Shown in pieces: positions 57,701-64,000 of a stretch of 64,000 nt of DNA. A program made the position numbers and the translations under genes. Source of the stretch: Natrinema sp. SYSU A 869 (lineage in GTDB: Archaea; Halobacteriota; Halobacteria; Halobacteriales; Natrialbaceae); assembly GCF_019879105.1 (NCBI RefSeq), contig NZ_CP082248.1, positions 806,001 to 870,000 of the forward strand, given 5' to 3'. How positions within the stretch are numbered: the stretch's first letter is position 1; each line of letters begins with the position of its first letter. Below the pieces are notes generated by a model. That model saw only the letters and a program-made list of their open reading frames with translations, had not been told where the DNA came from and searched no databases.

Positions 57701-58186
57701 CTGCGCTGGCGCTGGCAGTCGGTCGCTTGCAGCGAGGGTTCAATCGGGGAAATCACCCTCGTAGCCGCCCGAAAAGAGTTCGCAGCCGAGAAGAAAGGAA
57801 ACTACGGATCGAACCTCGAGTACATCCTCAAGAAATGGACCGACAACTGGCTCGACGGCCGCGACGAGGAAATACTCGCGGACGTGACGCCGCTGACGAT
57901 GCGTCACTACGCCTCGTATCTCGAGCGACGGGCTCGCGGAGACACCGGGATCGCCGAGTCGGCGGCCCGCACGTACTACAACTATGTCTCGGCGCTGCTC
58001 TCGTGGGCGGTAAAAGTCGAGTATCTCTCGGAGAATCCGGCAGAGAAAGAGCGAGCGAAAGGCCCGCTTCCGTCGGCGACGACGAGTAGCAGCGACCAAC
58101 AGTTCTGGACACCCGAACAGCGCCGGGCGATCACCGACTACGTCGACGAACGCGCTCGAGCAACTCGTCGACTCAGCAGGCTCTGA
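57701..58186 (+). pseudogene. Tyrosine recombinase/integrase, N-terminal half only
   Basis: ITLVAARKEFAAEKKGNYGS, NLEYILKKWTDNWLDGRDEE, LTMRHYASYLERRARGDTGI and SALLSWAVKVEYLSENPAEK form the SAM-like core-binding domain of haloarchaeal XerC/D-type integrases. The frame ends soon after FWTPEQRRAITDYVDERARA, before the catalytic R..HxxR..Y domain, which is not found downstream. It marks a past integration event. The first residues of the longest frame are not family-like, so the true start is unclear. Confidence 0.7.
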
Positions 58187-58726
58187 TCTCGAAGTTAGGT
58201 TCTCGGTTAGTGAGTTTCGTCTCTGCGCAACACAGTTTGATGTGCAGATTCTTGCGGGTCCAGAGTAGGAGAACCAGCTAGGGTATCCTCGGCTCGTTTG
58301 TTCACTCCCTAAATTTCTCCCTCAGATTGAGGAGAATATACCAGTAAGTGCGTATGCGAATCTAACGCTGGCACTTCTCTCAGCCACCGATGATATTGGC
58401 AGAGCTGTGCTGAATACACAGCGCGGGCCGTGTTTAGACGCGAAAACTCACGGGATAGAGTGCCTGTTATGTGGGAATAGCAATATAGCTGTCCGAACTG
58501 TCGTTGACGTCTAAGAACACCTCTCAGAAACGTCGACGTCTCAGCCGTTCTTCCGAGAGTGTAGAATCGACACCGAGTGTCCAGTTAGCAAACTCTCGAC
58601 CACATCTCACGTTCAGTGGTCACAATCTATCCATAGAACACCTCTCGCTAGCGTCTAAACAAGGCCCACAGCGCGTATTCCCTCCCTTCCCTCCGATTTA
58701 TGTCGCAAATGGTGGTAACAATAAAC
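58187..58726. other. 540 bases without a recognised gene
   Basis: The region has low coding character on both strands. The integrase remnant ends on its left and the epimerase gene starts on its right. No attachment-site repeat or tRNA was found in it by eye. Confidence 0.4.
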
Positions 58727-59821
58727 ATGGCCAATGCAACCGTACTCGCCATCGGCGGTACCGGCTTCGTCGGCCGGCATACCGTCGCAGAATTACGTGA
58801 CCACGGATACGACGTCACGACGCTCACTCGCGGCACCCACGGGTTCCAGTTTCCCGACCAGCTGGATGTCGATCACATCGCTGGCGATCGTACCGATGAC
58901 GAGACGCTGGTCGACGCCGCCCGACAGGTCGAACCGGATATCGTCGTCGACTGTGCGGCCTACTACCCCGCGGACGTCCGCATGGCAACCGAGATATTCG
59001 CCGACGTAGATGCTTACATCTACGTCTCGAGCGGCGGTGTCTACAGCAGGCAAGAGATTCCCAAGCGCGAGGACGAGACACCGCTGCACGAGTGCACACC
59101 TGAGCAGGCCACCGACGACTCGATGAACACCTACGGGCCGCGGAAAGCCGAATGCGACCGGCTCACCCGTGCAGCCGCCGACGACGGGGTCACCGCCATG
59201 AGCGTCCGTCCGTCAGTCGTGTACGGGCCGCAGACGATCCCGGACGACGATGACAGCCGGACGGCTTCCGAGACGACCTTAACTGACGACATTCCGGCCA
59301 CCTGGGCTGACGAGGACTGGGCCGGACTCCAGACCCATCACGACTACTGGATCGATCGAGTCAACCGCTACGACCGCGTCATCGTTCCGGGTGACGGAAC
59401 GGCCATCTGGCACCGAGCCTACGTCGAAGACATCGCGAGCGCCATCCGCGTCGTGGCCGAACGGGGCGAATCCGGCGAGGCGTACAACGCCGCTGATCGC
59501 CGCGTGTGTACGCTCGAGGACGTCATCGGGCTGATCGCTGACGCCCTCGACACGTCCGTCGAGGTCGTTCACGCGAGTCGGCGCGAACTCGCACAAACTG
59601 GTCTCACGCCGAACGACTTCGTCCTGTACCACCATCCGCAAACGGAGTATCCCCACGTACTGGACACCTGTAAACTCCCATCGCTGGGATGGGAGTCAAC
59701 GCCGCCGGACGTCGCCATGGAACGGACAGTCACAGAATCCATCGCGAGCGACCGTGACGGCAGCGCCCACGACCCGGGTCGTGACGCCGAAGAACGGCTC
59801 CTCGAGACGCTTGCTGGATGA
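58727..59821 (+). CDS. NAD(P)-dependent epimerase/dehydratase (SDR family)
   Basis: A 364-residue protein from MANATVLAIGGTGFVGRHTV, an extended SDR with the Rossmann motif GGTGFVGRH at the start. DIVVDCAAYYPADVRM and AYIYVSSGGVYSRQEIP, with the YxxxK at NTYGPRKAEC, and SVRPSVVYGP form the catalytic and binding core. IVPGDGTAIWHRAYVEDIAS gives the C-terminal substrate loop. It resembles UDP-sugar epimerases or dehydratases; the substrate is unknown. It converges with the SnoaL-like gene. Chromosome-like in quality, unlike the decayed neighbours. Confidence 0.82.
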   Translation: MANATVLAIGGTGFVGRHTVAELRDHGYDVTTLTRGTHGFQFPDQLDVDHIAGDRTDDETLVDAARQVEPDIVVDCAAYYPADVRMATEIFADVDAYIYVSSGGVYSRQEIPKREDETPLHECTPEQATDDSMNTYGPRKAECDRLTRAAADDGVTAMSVRPSVVYGPQTIPDDDDSRTASETTLTDDIPATWADEDWAGLQTHHDYWIDRVNRYDRVIVPGDGTAIWHRAYVEDIASAIRVVAERGESGEAYNAADRRVCTLEDVIGLIADALDTSVEVVHASRRELAQTGLTPNDFVLYHHPQTEYPHVLDTCKLPSLGWESTPPDVAMERTVTESIASDRDGSAHDPGRDAEERLLETLAG

Positions 59822-59891
59822 AAAGCGCGTAGTCAGGACTGAGTCGGCGTAATCGGCGTAGTCGGCGCAGAAAGAGGGGACACGCTACAGG

Positions 59892-60365
59892 TCAGAGGAT
59901 GTTCCGGATCGCGCCACGTGCGAGCGTCGGGAGCTGGCCGACGATCGCGGGGAACGTGAGCCCGAGCTGTTCGGCCATCGACGACTGGTCGAAGTAGACC
60001 CTGAGGAACTCGATCCCGTCCTCGGAGACGGTGAAGACGTCGACACCCTCGAGTTCGACCGTGTTCCCCGTCGGCGGAAGCCCGTTGAACGGCCCCGTGT
60101 GAGTTCCGTGCAGGGTCCACTCGAGGACGAACACGCCCTCGACGTCCGTCGACAGTAGATCGTGGTCGCCAAAGTGAACGTCCGGAAACCCTCTCACAGT
60201 CTCCACGACCCACTTACCGATCTCGGTACCCGTCCGCGGTTCGTCGAACGGCGGGGCGGTGACGGTTCCTCCGGGTGCGAACGCTGCCATCACCGCTTCC
60301 GGGTCGTGGTCGTCCCAGCCCTCTACGTAGCGGTTGCAGTATTCGTTCATGTTAGTAGTTGCCAT
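59892..60365 (-). CDS. SnoaL-like (NTF2-fold) protein
   Basis: About 157 residues from MATTNMNEYCNRYVEGWDDH. DPEAVMAAFAPGGTVTAPPF, GFPDVHFGDHDLLSTDVEGV and FVLEWTLHGTHTGPFNGLPP are the cone-shaped NTF2/SnoaL domain typical of polyketide cyclase-like proteins and related nuclear-transport-fold enzymes. VDVFTVSEDGIEFLRVYFDQ ends the fold. The substrate is not known. The upstream ATG at 60395 is also in frame. Confidence 0.8.
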   Translation of the reverse strand: MATTNMNEYCNRYVEGWDDHDPEAVMAAFAPGGTVTAPPFDEPRTGTEIGKWVVETVRGFPDVHFGDHDLLSTDVEGVFVLEWTLHGTHTGPFNGLPPTGNTVELEGVDVFTVSEDGIEFLRVYFDQSSMAEQLGLTFPAIVGQLPTLARGAIRNIL

Positions 60366-60716
60366 GATCATGGTATCTATACGAGATGGATACATAAATC
60401 CGTGTTAACGCCGAGAGCAAGCGTGACGAGGTGGAAGCGATCACTCATGGCACCATCTGGAACTCTCGATGTCGATCCACCCTCGGGGTGAGTAAATGCT
60501 CTGTATTCAGTACGCCGTTTCTGCTATCTCCCGGATAAATCGATCGCCGCTTCGTTACCTGTTTACCCTATATTGAACGAAATTACTGTCTTCCTTTGGG
60601 GAATTTCTCGGGCGATTATTTCACTAAACTTGTTTTCGAAAGTGGTGTTACGTACGTATGCAAACTTGTCACAGAGAACAGAACAAATATCTAATTGGAT
60701 TCCATTCAAAGACGTA
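60366..60716. other. Intergenic stretch with no gene
   Basis: 350 bases between the SnoaL-like gene and the small membrane gene pair. Apart from AT-rich patches around 60600-60700 that may carry a promoter, nothing stands out. Confidence 0.35.
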
Positions 60717-60717
60717 T

Positions 60718-60814
60718 GGACAGTCGTAGTGTAGCACTCTACGAGAACAAACACTTCCGCACTATCGTCGGCACAGTCGGCATACTTGCCCTCCTCGTAG
60801 TTTCACCGATATGA
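60718..60814 (+). CDS. Short membrane peptide, 32 residues
   Basis: MDSRSVALYENKHFRTIVGT, then VGILALLVVSPI and a stop. It has one hydrophobic segment. The stop TGA overlaps the ATG of the next gene (ATATGACG), so the two are coupled in translation. It may be a leader peptide or a partner of the downstream membrane protein. Confidence 0.45.
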
Positions 60815-61385
60815 CGCTCCGAACAAGTGTTCCGGTGATATTCATATTTGGTGCGATGGTGGCACACGATGTCGTCGATGAGTCACACAACTTGCCCGAG
60901 GGGACGAACTGGCTCGTCTACGGGGTATCTCTCTTCGCTGTAGGTGCATACTGGGTAATCATTGCCCCACTCCCGTGGGTTGGCAGTTTCTTGGCTCTCG
61001 CTGGTCTCTGGTTCGTCTTTGATAGCGTGACGGCCATCCGATATGGGCCATCTCAGACGACACACGAGTACATATCTGGCCTTGAAGAGGACCAGATGGG
61101 GGAGACAATGCTCCGAATGCAGACGTTGAACGTCGTGTATCAGGGTCTTAGAGACGCCCTGAGCCGCAGACAGTCACAGAGCTTGCTACTGATCTTGACC
61201 TCACTGAATCACGCATTGAAGGTGCCCTTGGATTTCTGGAAAGCAAAGGCCGTGTTGAGCAGGAGGGGAACCAATACCATGCAGAGCCGCCCCGATGGGG
61301 CCGACTGACTCCCGTCGTCCAATTCCTTGTCTGGTTACCGCATCGGGTTGGCCGCCCGTTTCGCCGGGTGACCACCAACGCATAG
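60811..61385 (+). pseudogene. Membrane protein with C-terminal winged helix, frameshifted
   Basis: The first frame has three hydrophobic segments (VPVIFIFGAMVAHDVV, WLVYGVSLFAVGAYWVIIA, WVGSFLALAGLWFVFDS). At GACGCCCTGAG (about 61157) the frame shifts: DLDLTESRIEGALGFLESKG, RVEQEGNQYHAEPPRWGRLT and FLVWLPHRVGRPFRRVTTNA, a winged helix and basic tail, ending at 61385. One more C in the CCC run restores a single protein of about 190 residues. Such membrane-anchored HTH proteins occur in haloarchaea. Confidence 0.65.
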
Positions 61386-61493
61386 CTTTGTACTGAGCGA
61401 TACGTGAGTCCCCTGTACTGAACGGTAGCTCTCAGCAGAATAGTATTCTGTGAGCTATTCTCTGATAATTAAGATTAGTTTCTCTGATTAGTC

Positions 61494-61688
61494 TCACTCT
61501 CTACTTGGCGCTCCAATCTCGAGTTCTTCGACAGCCTTGCAAGGCCTGCTATCGTGATCGACGAGACGGGTGGCAGCCAGTTGCCACGCATGCTCAGCAA
61601 GTTCAGGATCGGCCTGCTTGTACTGGACGCTGAACTCAGTCAGTGCGACAGCGATGAGAAGGTCATCTCTATGTTCAGATTCAGGCAT
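61494..61688 (-). CDS. Small 'DDLLI' plasmid-type protein
   Basis: A 64-residue protein from the Met at 61688, MPESEHRDDLLIAVALTEFS, VQYKQADPELAEHAWQLAAT, ending EELEIGAPSRE. It is the intact relative of the frameshifted gene at 47824-47985. Helical and acidic. The start is picked where both copies share it. Function unknown. Confidence 0.55.
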   Translation of the reverse strand: MPESEHRDDLLIAVALTEFSVQYKQADPELAEHAWQLAATRLVDHDSRPCKAVEELEIGAPSRE

Positions 61689-61803
61689 CGCCGGCAGTGG
61701 CCTCCTGATCGTATATAAATCAGAGCACGACGGCCAGAATACCGGCAAAGAGTCACCGAGCAAGATGGGTACCGAACTATTTCTCTCGAGTTGTAATCCC
61801 AAT

Positions 61804-61965
61804 GCTATAAGTGACTAGGTATCATCAATCAAGATGGAAGCTGCGCTCCACCTCGTCGCGGGGGCATGCGTTGAAATGCCCCGGGTGCACCAACACCCGA
61901 GACGTGGCTTCCAGCCGCAAGGCTCGAAAGCCATGTTTCGCTTACTTCTAACGGGATATAAACGT
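61804..61965 (+). ncRNA. Candidate structured RNA with GCAA tetraloop
   Basis: TATA-like GCTATAAG at 61804-61811 lies about 25 bases before a run of hairpins. Stem 1: GGGGCAT (61861) with ATGCCCC (61876). Stem 2: CGGGTG (61882) with CACCCG (61894). Stem 3: TGGCTT (61905) with AAGCCA (61928), containing AGCC-GCAA-GGCT (61913-61924) with a GNRA tetraloop. A fourth, CGGG..CCCG, is possible at about 61953-61969. The GNRA loop appears on the plus strand only. It precedes the zinc-protein gene at 62031. I know no named RNA family with this form. Confidence 0.45.
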
Positions 61966-62030
61966 CCCGCACGAGAGTCGTATCGCACTCAAGTAGCCGT
62001 CGATCCCGACAGTCGCCGCTCGAGGTGGCT

Positions 62031-62183
62031 ATGAGCGAGAAGACACAGTCAGGAGAGGAGGATGACTGGTCGCTGCCGTCGTGTCCGCATTGCGGGAAAG
62101 CGGTGATTCTGGTACACACACGCGGTCCGATGGAGCATGTCGCGGCGCCGTGTGGCTGTCGAGTCGCGTCACCTGACCTCTGA
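62031..62183 (+). CDS. Small zinc-finger protein
   Basis: A 50-residue protein, MSEKTQSGEEDDWSLPSCPH, CGKAVILVHTRGPMEHVAAP, CGCRVASPDL. CPHC and CGC pairs, about 25 residues apart, suggest one zinc ribbon. The candidate RNA lies just upstream. Function unknown; common beside TFB and SWIM genes on haloarchaeal plasmids. Confidence 0.6.
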   Translation: MSEKTQSGEEDDWSLPSCPHCGKAVILVHTRGPMEHVAAPCGCRVASPDL

Positions 62184-62364
62184 GGAATACTCAATCATCG
62201 ACGCCGATTGAGACTACCGCTGCCACATATTTTGGATCGGCGTAATCAATGCGAAGAGGAGCATTTTCTATTGATCCAGCGGAGATCAGTGAAGGAGCGA
62301 TCACGGAAACTGATCGTCGATTACGTTCCAAATCCAGTATTGCGCTTCGAACCGCATCCACGAG

Positions 62365-62646
62365 TTAGTCTTCTGGCGTCGTCACCCGAAGTTCGCCGTC
62401 AACCTCGTAGAAGTAGCCTCGCTCGATCAACCGGGAGAGTGCATGGGTCGCGTCGTCGGGTTCGAGGGCCAGTTCATCGGTACTGTGGAGAACTTCGAGC
62501 GCTTGCTCTCGAGGGATCGACTGGACATCTTCCTGCTCAGCCGAGTTGAGACTGTGAGTACAAAGGATATCGTACGCGTCCAAGATCCACTCTGGAAGCG
62601 GTGGCCGTGGATCAGAGAGATCGTTCATCTCGACGTCGTACTCCAC
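62365..62646 (-). CDS. Small helical protein of a haloarchaeal plasmid family
   Basis: A 93-residue acidic protein. MNDLSDPRPPLPEWILDAYD (Met at 62628 is a likely start), ALEVLHSTDELALEPDDATH, ALSRLIERGYFYEVDGELRV. The last part is a winged-helix-like wing (RLIERGYFYEVDGELRVT). It is the only reverse-strand gene of this small-gene group. Function unknown. Confidence 0.55.
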   Translation of the reverse strand: MEYDVEMNDLSDPRPPLPEWILDAYDILCTHSLNSAEQEDVQSIPREQALEVLHSTDELALEPDDATHALSRLIERGYFYEVDGELRVTTPED

Positions 62647-62810
62647 TCTTTGCTATCGACTCGCTTAAGAATACCCCTCAGCGGGTATAGGCCAGACTCT
62701 GGGAGGTACCAAACGGTCTCGGAGTGCTCATTCGAGCAACTGGGACTGAGATCCCTATTCAGATCTGTCTCTCCATCACCGATTCCCTGACCTGAAATCT
62801 GAGTTGTTTT

Positions 62811-62834
62811 TCGCGCCTGACGGGTGAGGCGCGA
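62811..62834 (+). promoter_or_regulatory. Hairpin with TGACGGGTGA loop
   Basis: TCGCGCC TGACGGGTGA GGCGCGA: a perfect 7-base stem with a 10-base loop, following a T5 run. It lies just before the SWIM gene start (ATG at 62837 or 62858). The loop is shared with the hairpin at 50786 (TGAGGGGTGA) while the stem is different, so structure appears to be conserved over sequence. Confidence 0.5.
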
Positions 62835-62857
62835 CGATGTGTGCCTCGAGAGTACCC

Positions 62858-63421
62858 ATGAGTACAGATCGACTGATCCATCACGAGCAGCAGCAGGAGC
62901 ACCACCACGATCGCGGCGACACCACTGACCGAGAGCAAAGGTATTCCGGAGACGTTGCTCGACTAAACGGGCATGAGCTCATCGCAATCGACGAGTGGCT
63001 CCCAGGCAGGGAGCCGACACCGTACGATCTCGATCTCACCGATGGCTACGAGTACTGCACACGCTACTGGCGCTGTCGGAACTGTGGCCAAGAACGTAAT
63101 CGTCGCGACGAGTTCAGAGACCCGTGTGAAACACCAGTACCATCGACCCCACTTGAGGCCAGTGGCTACGCAATCGACGACCCACGGACTCGCCGTGCAT
63201 TGAGTGAGGACATGGACGTCCGCTTTGCCACGGCGGGCGCTCTCTACGAGGTTGTGAGTGAGAGTGGAAATACCTACGAGGTCGATATCGAGAAAGAGAC
63301 GTGTAGCTGTCCGGACTTCGAGCAGCGCCAGCCAGACGACGGCTGCAAGCATCTTCGGCGTGTCGACCTCGAGATCCGCACCGGGCTGGTTCCCGCTCCA
63401 GATGGGACATTCAGCTGCTGA
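62858..63421 (+). CDS. SWIM zinc-finger protein, short form
   Basis: A protein of 187 residues from MSTDRLIHHEQQQEHHHDRG (7 more if GTG/ATG 62837 is used). The N-terminal His/Gln-rich stretch is followed by CRNCGQERNRRDEFRDPC (zinc knuckle) and by the SWIM motif CSCPDFEQRQPDDGCKHLRR near the C-terminus. A smaller relative of 13133-14563. It sits in a run of small genes leading to the TFB-like gene. A DNA-related role is likely, not proven. Confidence 0.75.
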   Translation: MSTDRLIHHEQQQEHHHDRGDTTDREQRYSGDVARLNGHELIAIDEWLPGREPTPYDLDLTDGYEYCTRYWRCRNCGQERNRRDEFRDPCETPVPSTPLEASGYAIDDPRTRRALSEDMDVRFATAGALYEVVSESGNTYEVDIEKETCSCPDFEQRQPDDGCKHLRRVDLEIRTGLVPAPDGTFSC

Positions 63422-63456
63422 CGATGGGTGACTGAGTCATTGCTTGAGACAATTTG

Positions 63457-63480
63457 TCGCCCCAGACGGGGTGCGGGGGC
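63457..63480 (+). promoter_or_regulatory. GC hairpin with AGACGGGGTGC loop
   Basis: GCCCC (63459-63463) pairs with GGGGC (63476-63480) around AGACGGGGTGCG. It lies 100 bases before the small zinc protein at 63580 and resembles the hairpins at 50786 and 62811. Confidence 0.35.
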
Positions 63481-63579
63481 TCAAATGGAGCCACCGCAGC
63501 AATCCATGAATATTGCTGATAGAGTACCAGGGTCGCCAGACAGTGAGACAACTCGTTTTCTGAATCGAGGTATCGCCAG

Positions 63580-63735
63580 ATGACCGACCGCAACGAGTGC
63601 CGACTGCCGACCTGTACGAGACTTGCCCGCGATCAAGTAGGGCACGCCGGACGGTTCTGTTCAGACAAGTGTGAAGTCCGATACGATCACTTGCAGGCGG
63701 ACGCTCGAGACGCTGCTCAAGAGGATTCATACTGA
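63580..63735 (+). CDS. Small zinc protein
   Basis: A 51-residue protein, MTDRNECRLPTCTRLARDQV, GHAGRFCSDKCEVRYDHLQA, DARDAAQEDSY. Two cysteine pairs (ECRLPTC and FCSDKC) form a zinc-finger-like unit. Its stop overlaps the ATG of the next gene (TGATG), so it is translationally coupled to the TFB-like gene. Function unknown. Confidence 0.6.
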   Translation: MTDRNECRLPTCTRLARDQVGHAGRFCSDKCEVRYDHLQADARDAAQEDSY

Positions 63736-64000
63736 TGCTTGAGCAGATCGATCACCGTGGCAAGCACTTCACGATCGATAACGCTATCGTCGACGAAGTA
63801 GGTGACGAGCACTCTCGACGGGCAGGTGCACTCGAACAGCAGGCACAGCGAGAGGCTCGCGAACTCGAGCTCTCCGACTCGGTACGCGACCAAGCGTGCC
63901 AGCTCTTCCGGAGTGCCCAGAACGAAGATCTGCTTCGTGGCCGATCCATCGAGGCCATCGCCGCGGCCAGCGTGTACGGGGCCTGCAGGTGTAACGGACT
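63735..64000 (+). CDS. TFB-like protein, partial (runs off the window)
   Basis: The frame runs open to the window end. It begins MLEQIDHRGKHFTIDNAIVD and shows no zinc ribbon, then enters the first cyclin repeat (RDQACQLFRSAQNEDLLRGR, EAIAAASVYGACRCNGL), very like the TFB at 49792. The absent zinc ribbon and B-reader mean it may be a shortened TFB that cannot recruit RNA polymerase normally. It is coupled to the small zinc protein upstream, which may supply the ribbon; that is speculation. Confidence 0.65.
   Translation, partial: MLEQIDHRGKHFTIDNAIVDEVGDEHSRRAGALEQQAQREARELELSDSVRDQACQLFRSAQNEDLLRGRSIEAIAAASVYGACRCNG

Noticed and set aside
57735-57760. A tRNA-like T-arm (GAGGGTTCAATCGGGG) near the integrase remnant
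   Set aside because: The flanking bases do not pair as a T-stem and no anticodon arm or acceptor could be folded around it.
1-64000. CRISPR array
   Set aside because: No regularly spaced 25-40 base repeats were found; the repeats here are IS ends and hairpins.

Overview
The window is DNA from a halophilic archaeon (class Halobacteria). It has high GC, strongly acidic proteins, many Tat (twin-arginine) export signals, archaeal TFB and XPB-Bax1 genes, and insertion sequences of haloarchaeal IS6, IS630, ISH3 and IS1595 types. The many IS copies, broken genes and plasmid-type genes (SWIM zinc-finger proteins, extra TFBs, ArdC-like remnant, truncated integrase) point to an accessory region: a megaplasmid or an integrated island rather than core chromosome. 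No rRNA, tRNA or CRISPR array was seen.

Layout. 0.1-3.9 kb: a tungstate ABC transporter operon (tupABC) with a ModE/TOBE-type regulator. 4-8.7 kb: small regulators, a frameshifted DHFR-like gene, remnants of an IS1595 transposase and an ArdC-like protein, and a decayed copy of a large plasmid protein split by a MITE-like insert. 8.6-11.3 kb: an XPB helicase-Bax1 nuclease repair operon. 11.4-19.6 kb: plasmid-type genes, a SWIM zinc-finger protein, a TRIC/UPF0126 membrane protein, and the better-preserved copy of the large protein. 19.7-22.6 kb: CoiA-like protein, regulator and PIN nuclease. 22.9-42 kb: a cluster of exported modular proteins (PQQ propeller, PKD, CARDB and a shared Ig-like module) plus a Tat-exported amidohydrolase, hit by IS6, IS630 and ISH3. 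42.7-47.4 kb: hypothetical genes, a second IS630 copy, HNH and CoiA-like proteins. 47.8-53.8 kb: small zinc or membrane proteins, a TFB, and nested IS6 elements. 53.9-57.5 kb: a 1,221-residue exported von Willebrand A protein. 57.7-64 kb: truncated integrase, epimerase, SnoaL-like protein, small zinc and SWIM proteins, and the start of a second TFB-like gene.

Most notable is a family of three transposase-less segments (105-3923, 5947-6779, 14628-15620). All are bounded by the same two distinct ends, here called A and B, each starting with about GGGTGTCATAGAA. All carry cargo read from the B end toward the A end: a tungstate transporter operon, a DHFR-like gene and a TRIC channel gene. They look like mobile insertion cassettes in which an IS has swapped its transposase for host genes. 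Also of interest are a candidate structured RNA with a GCAA tetraloop at 61835-61965, a recurrent hairpin before small plasmid-type genes, and the shared Ig-like module of the exported proteins.

Caution: many genes here are split by single-base shifts, and several shifts fall in C or G runs. Some apparent pseudogenes could therefore be sequencing errors.
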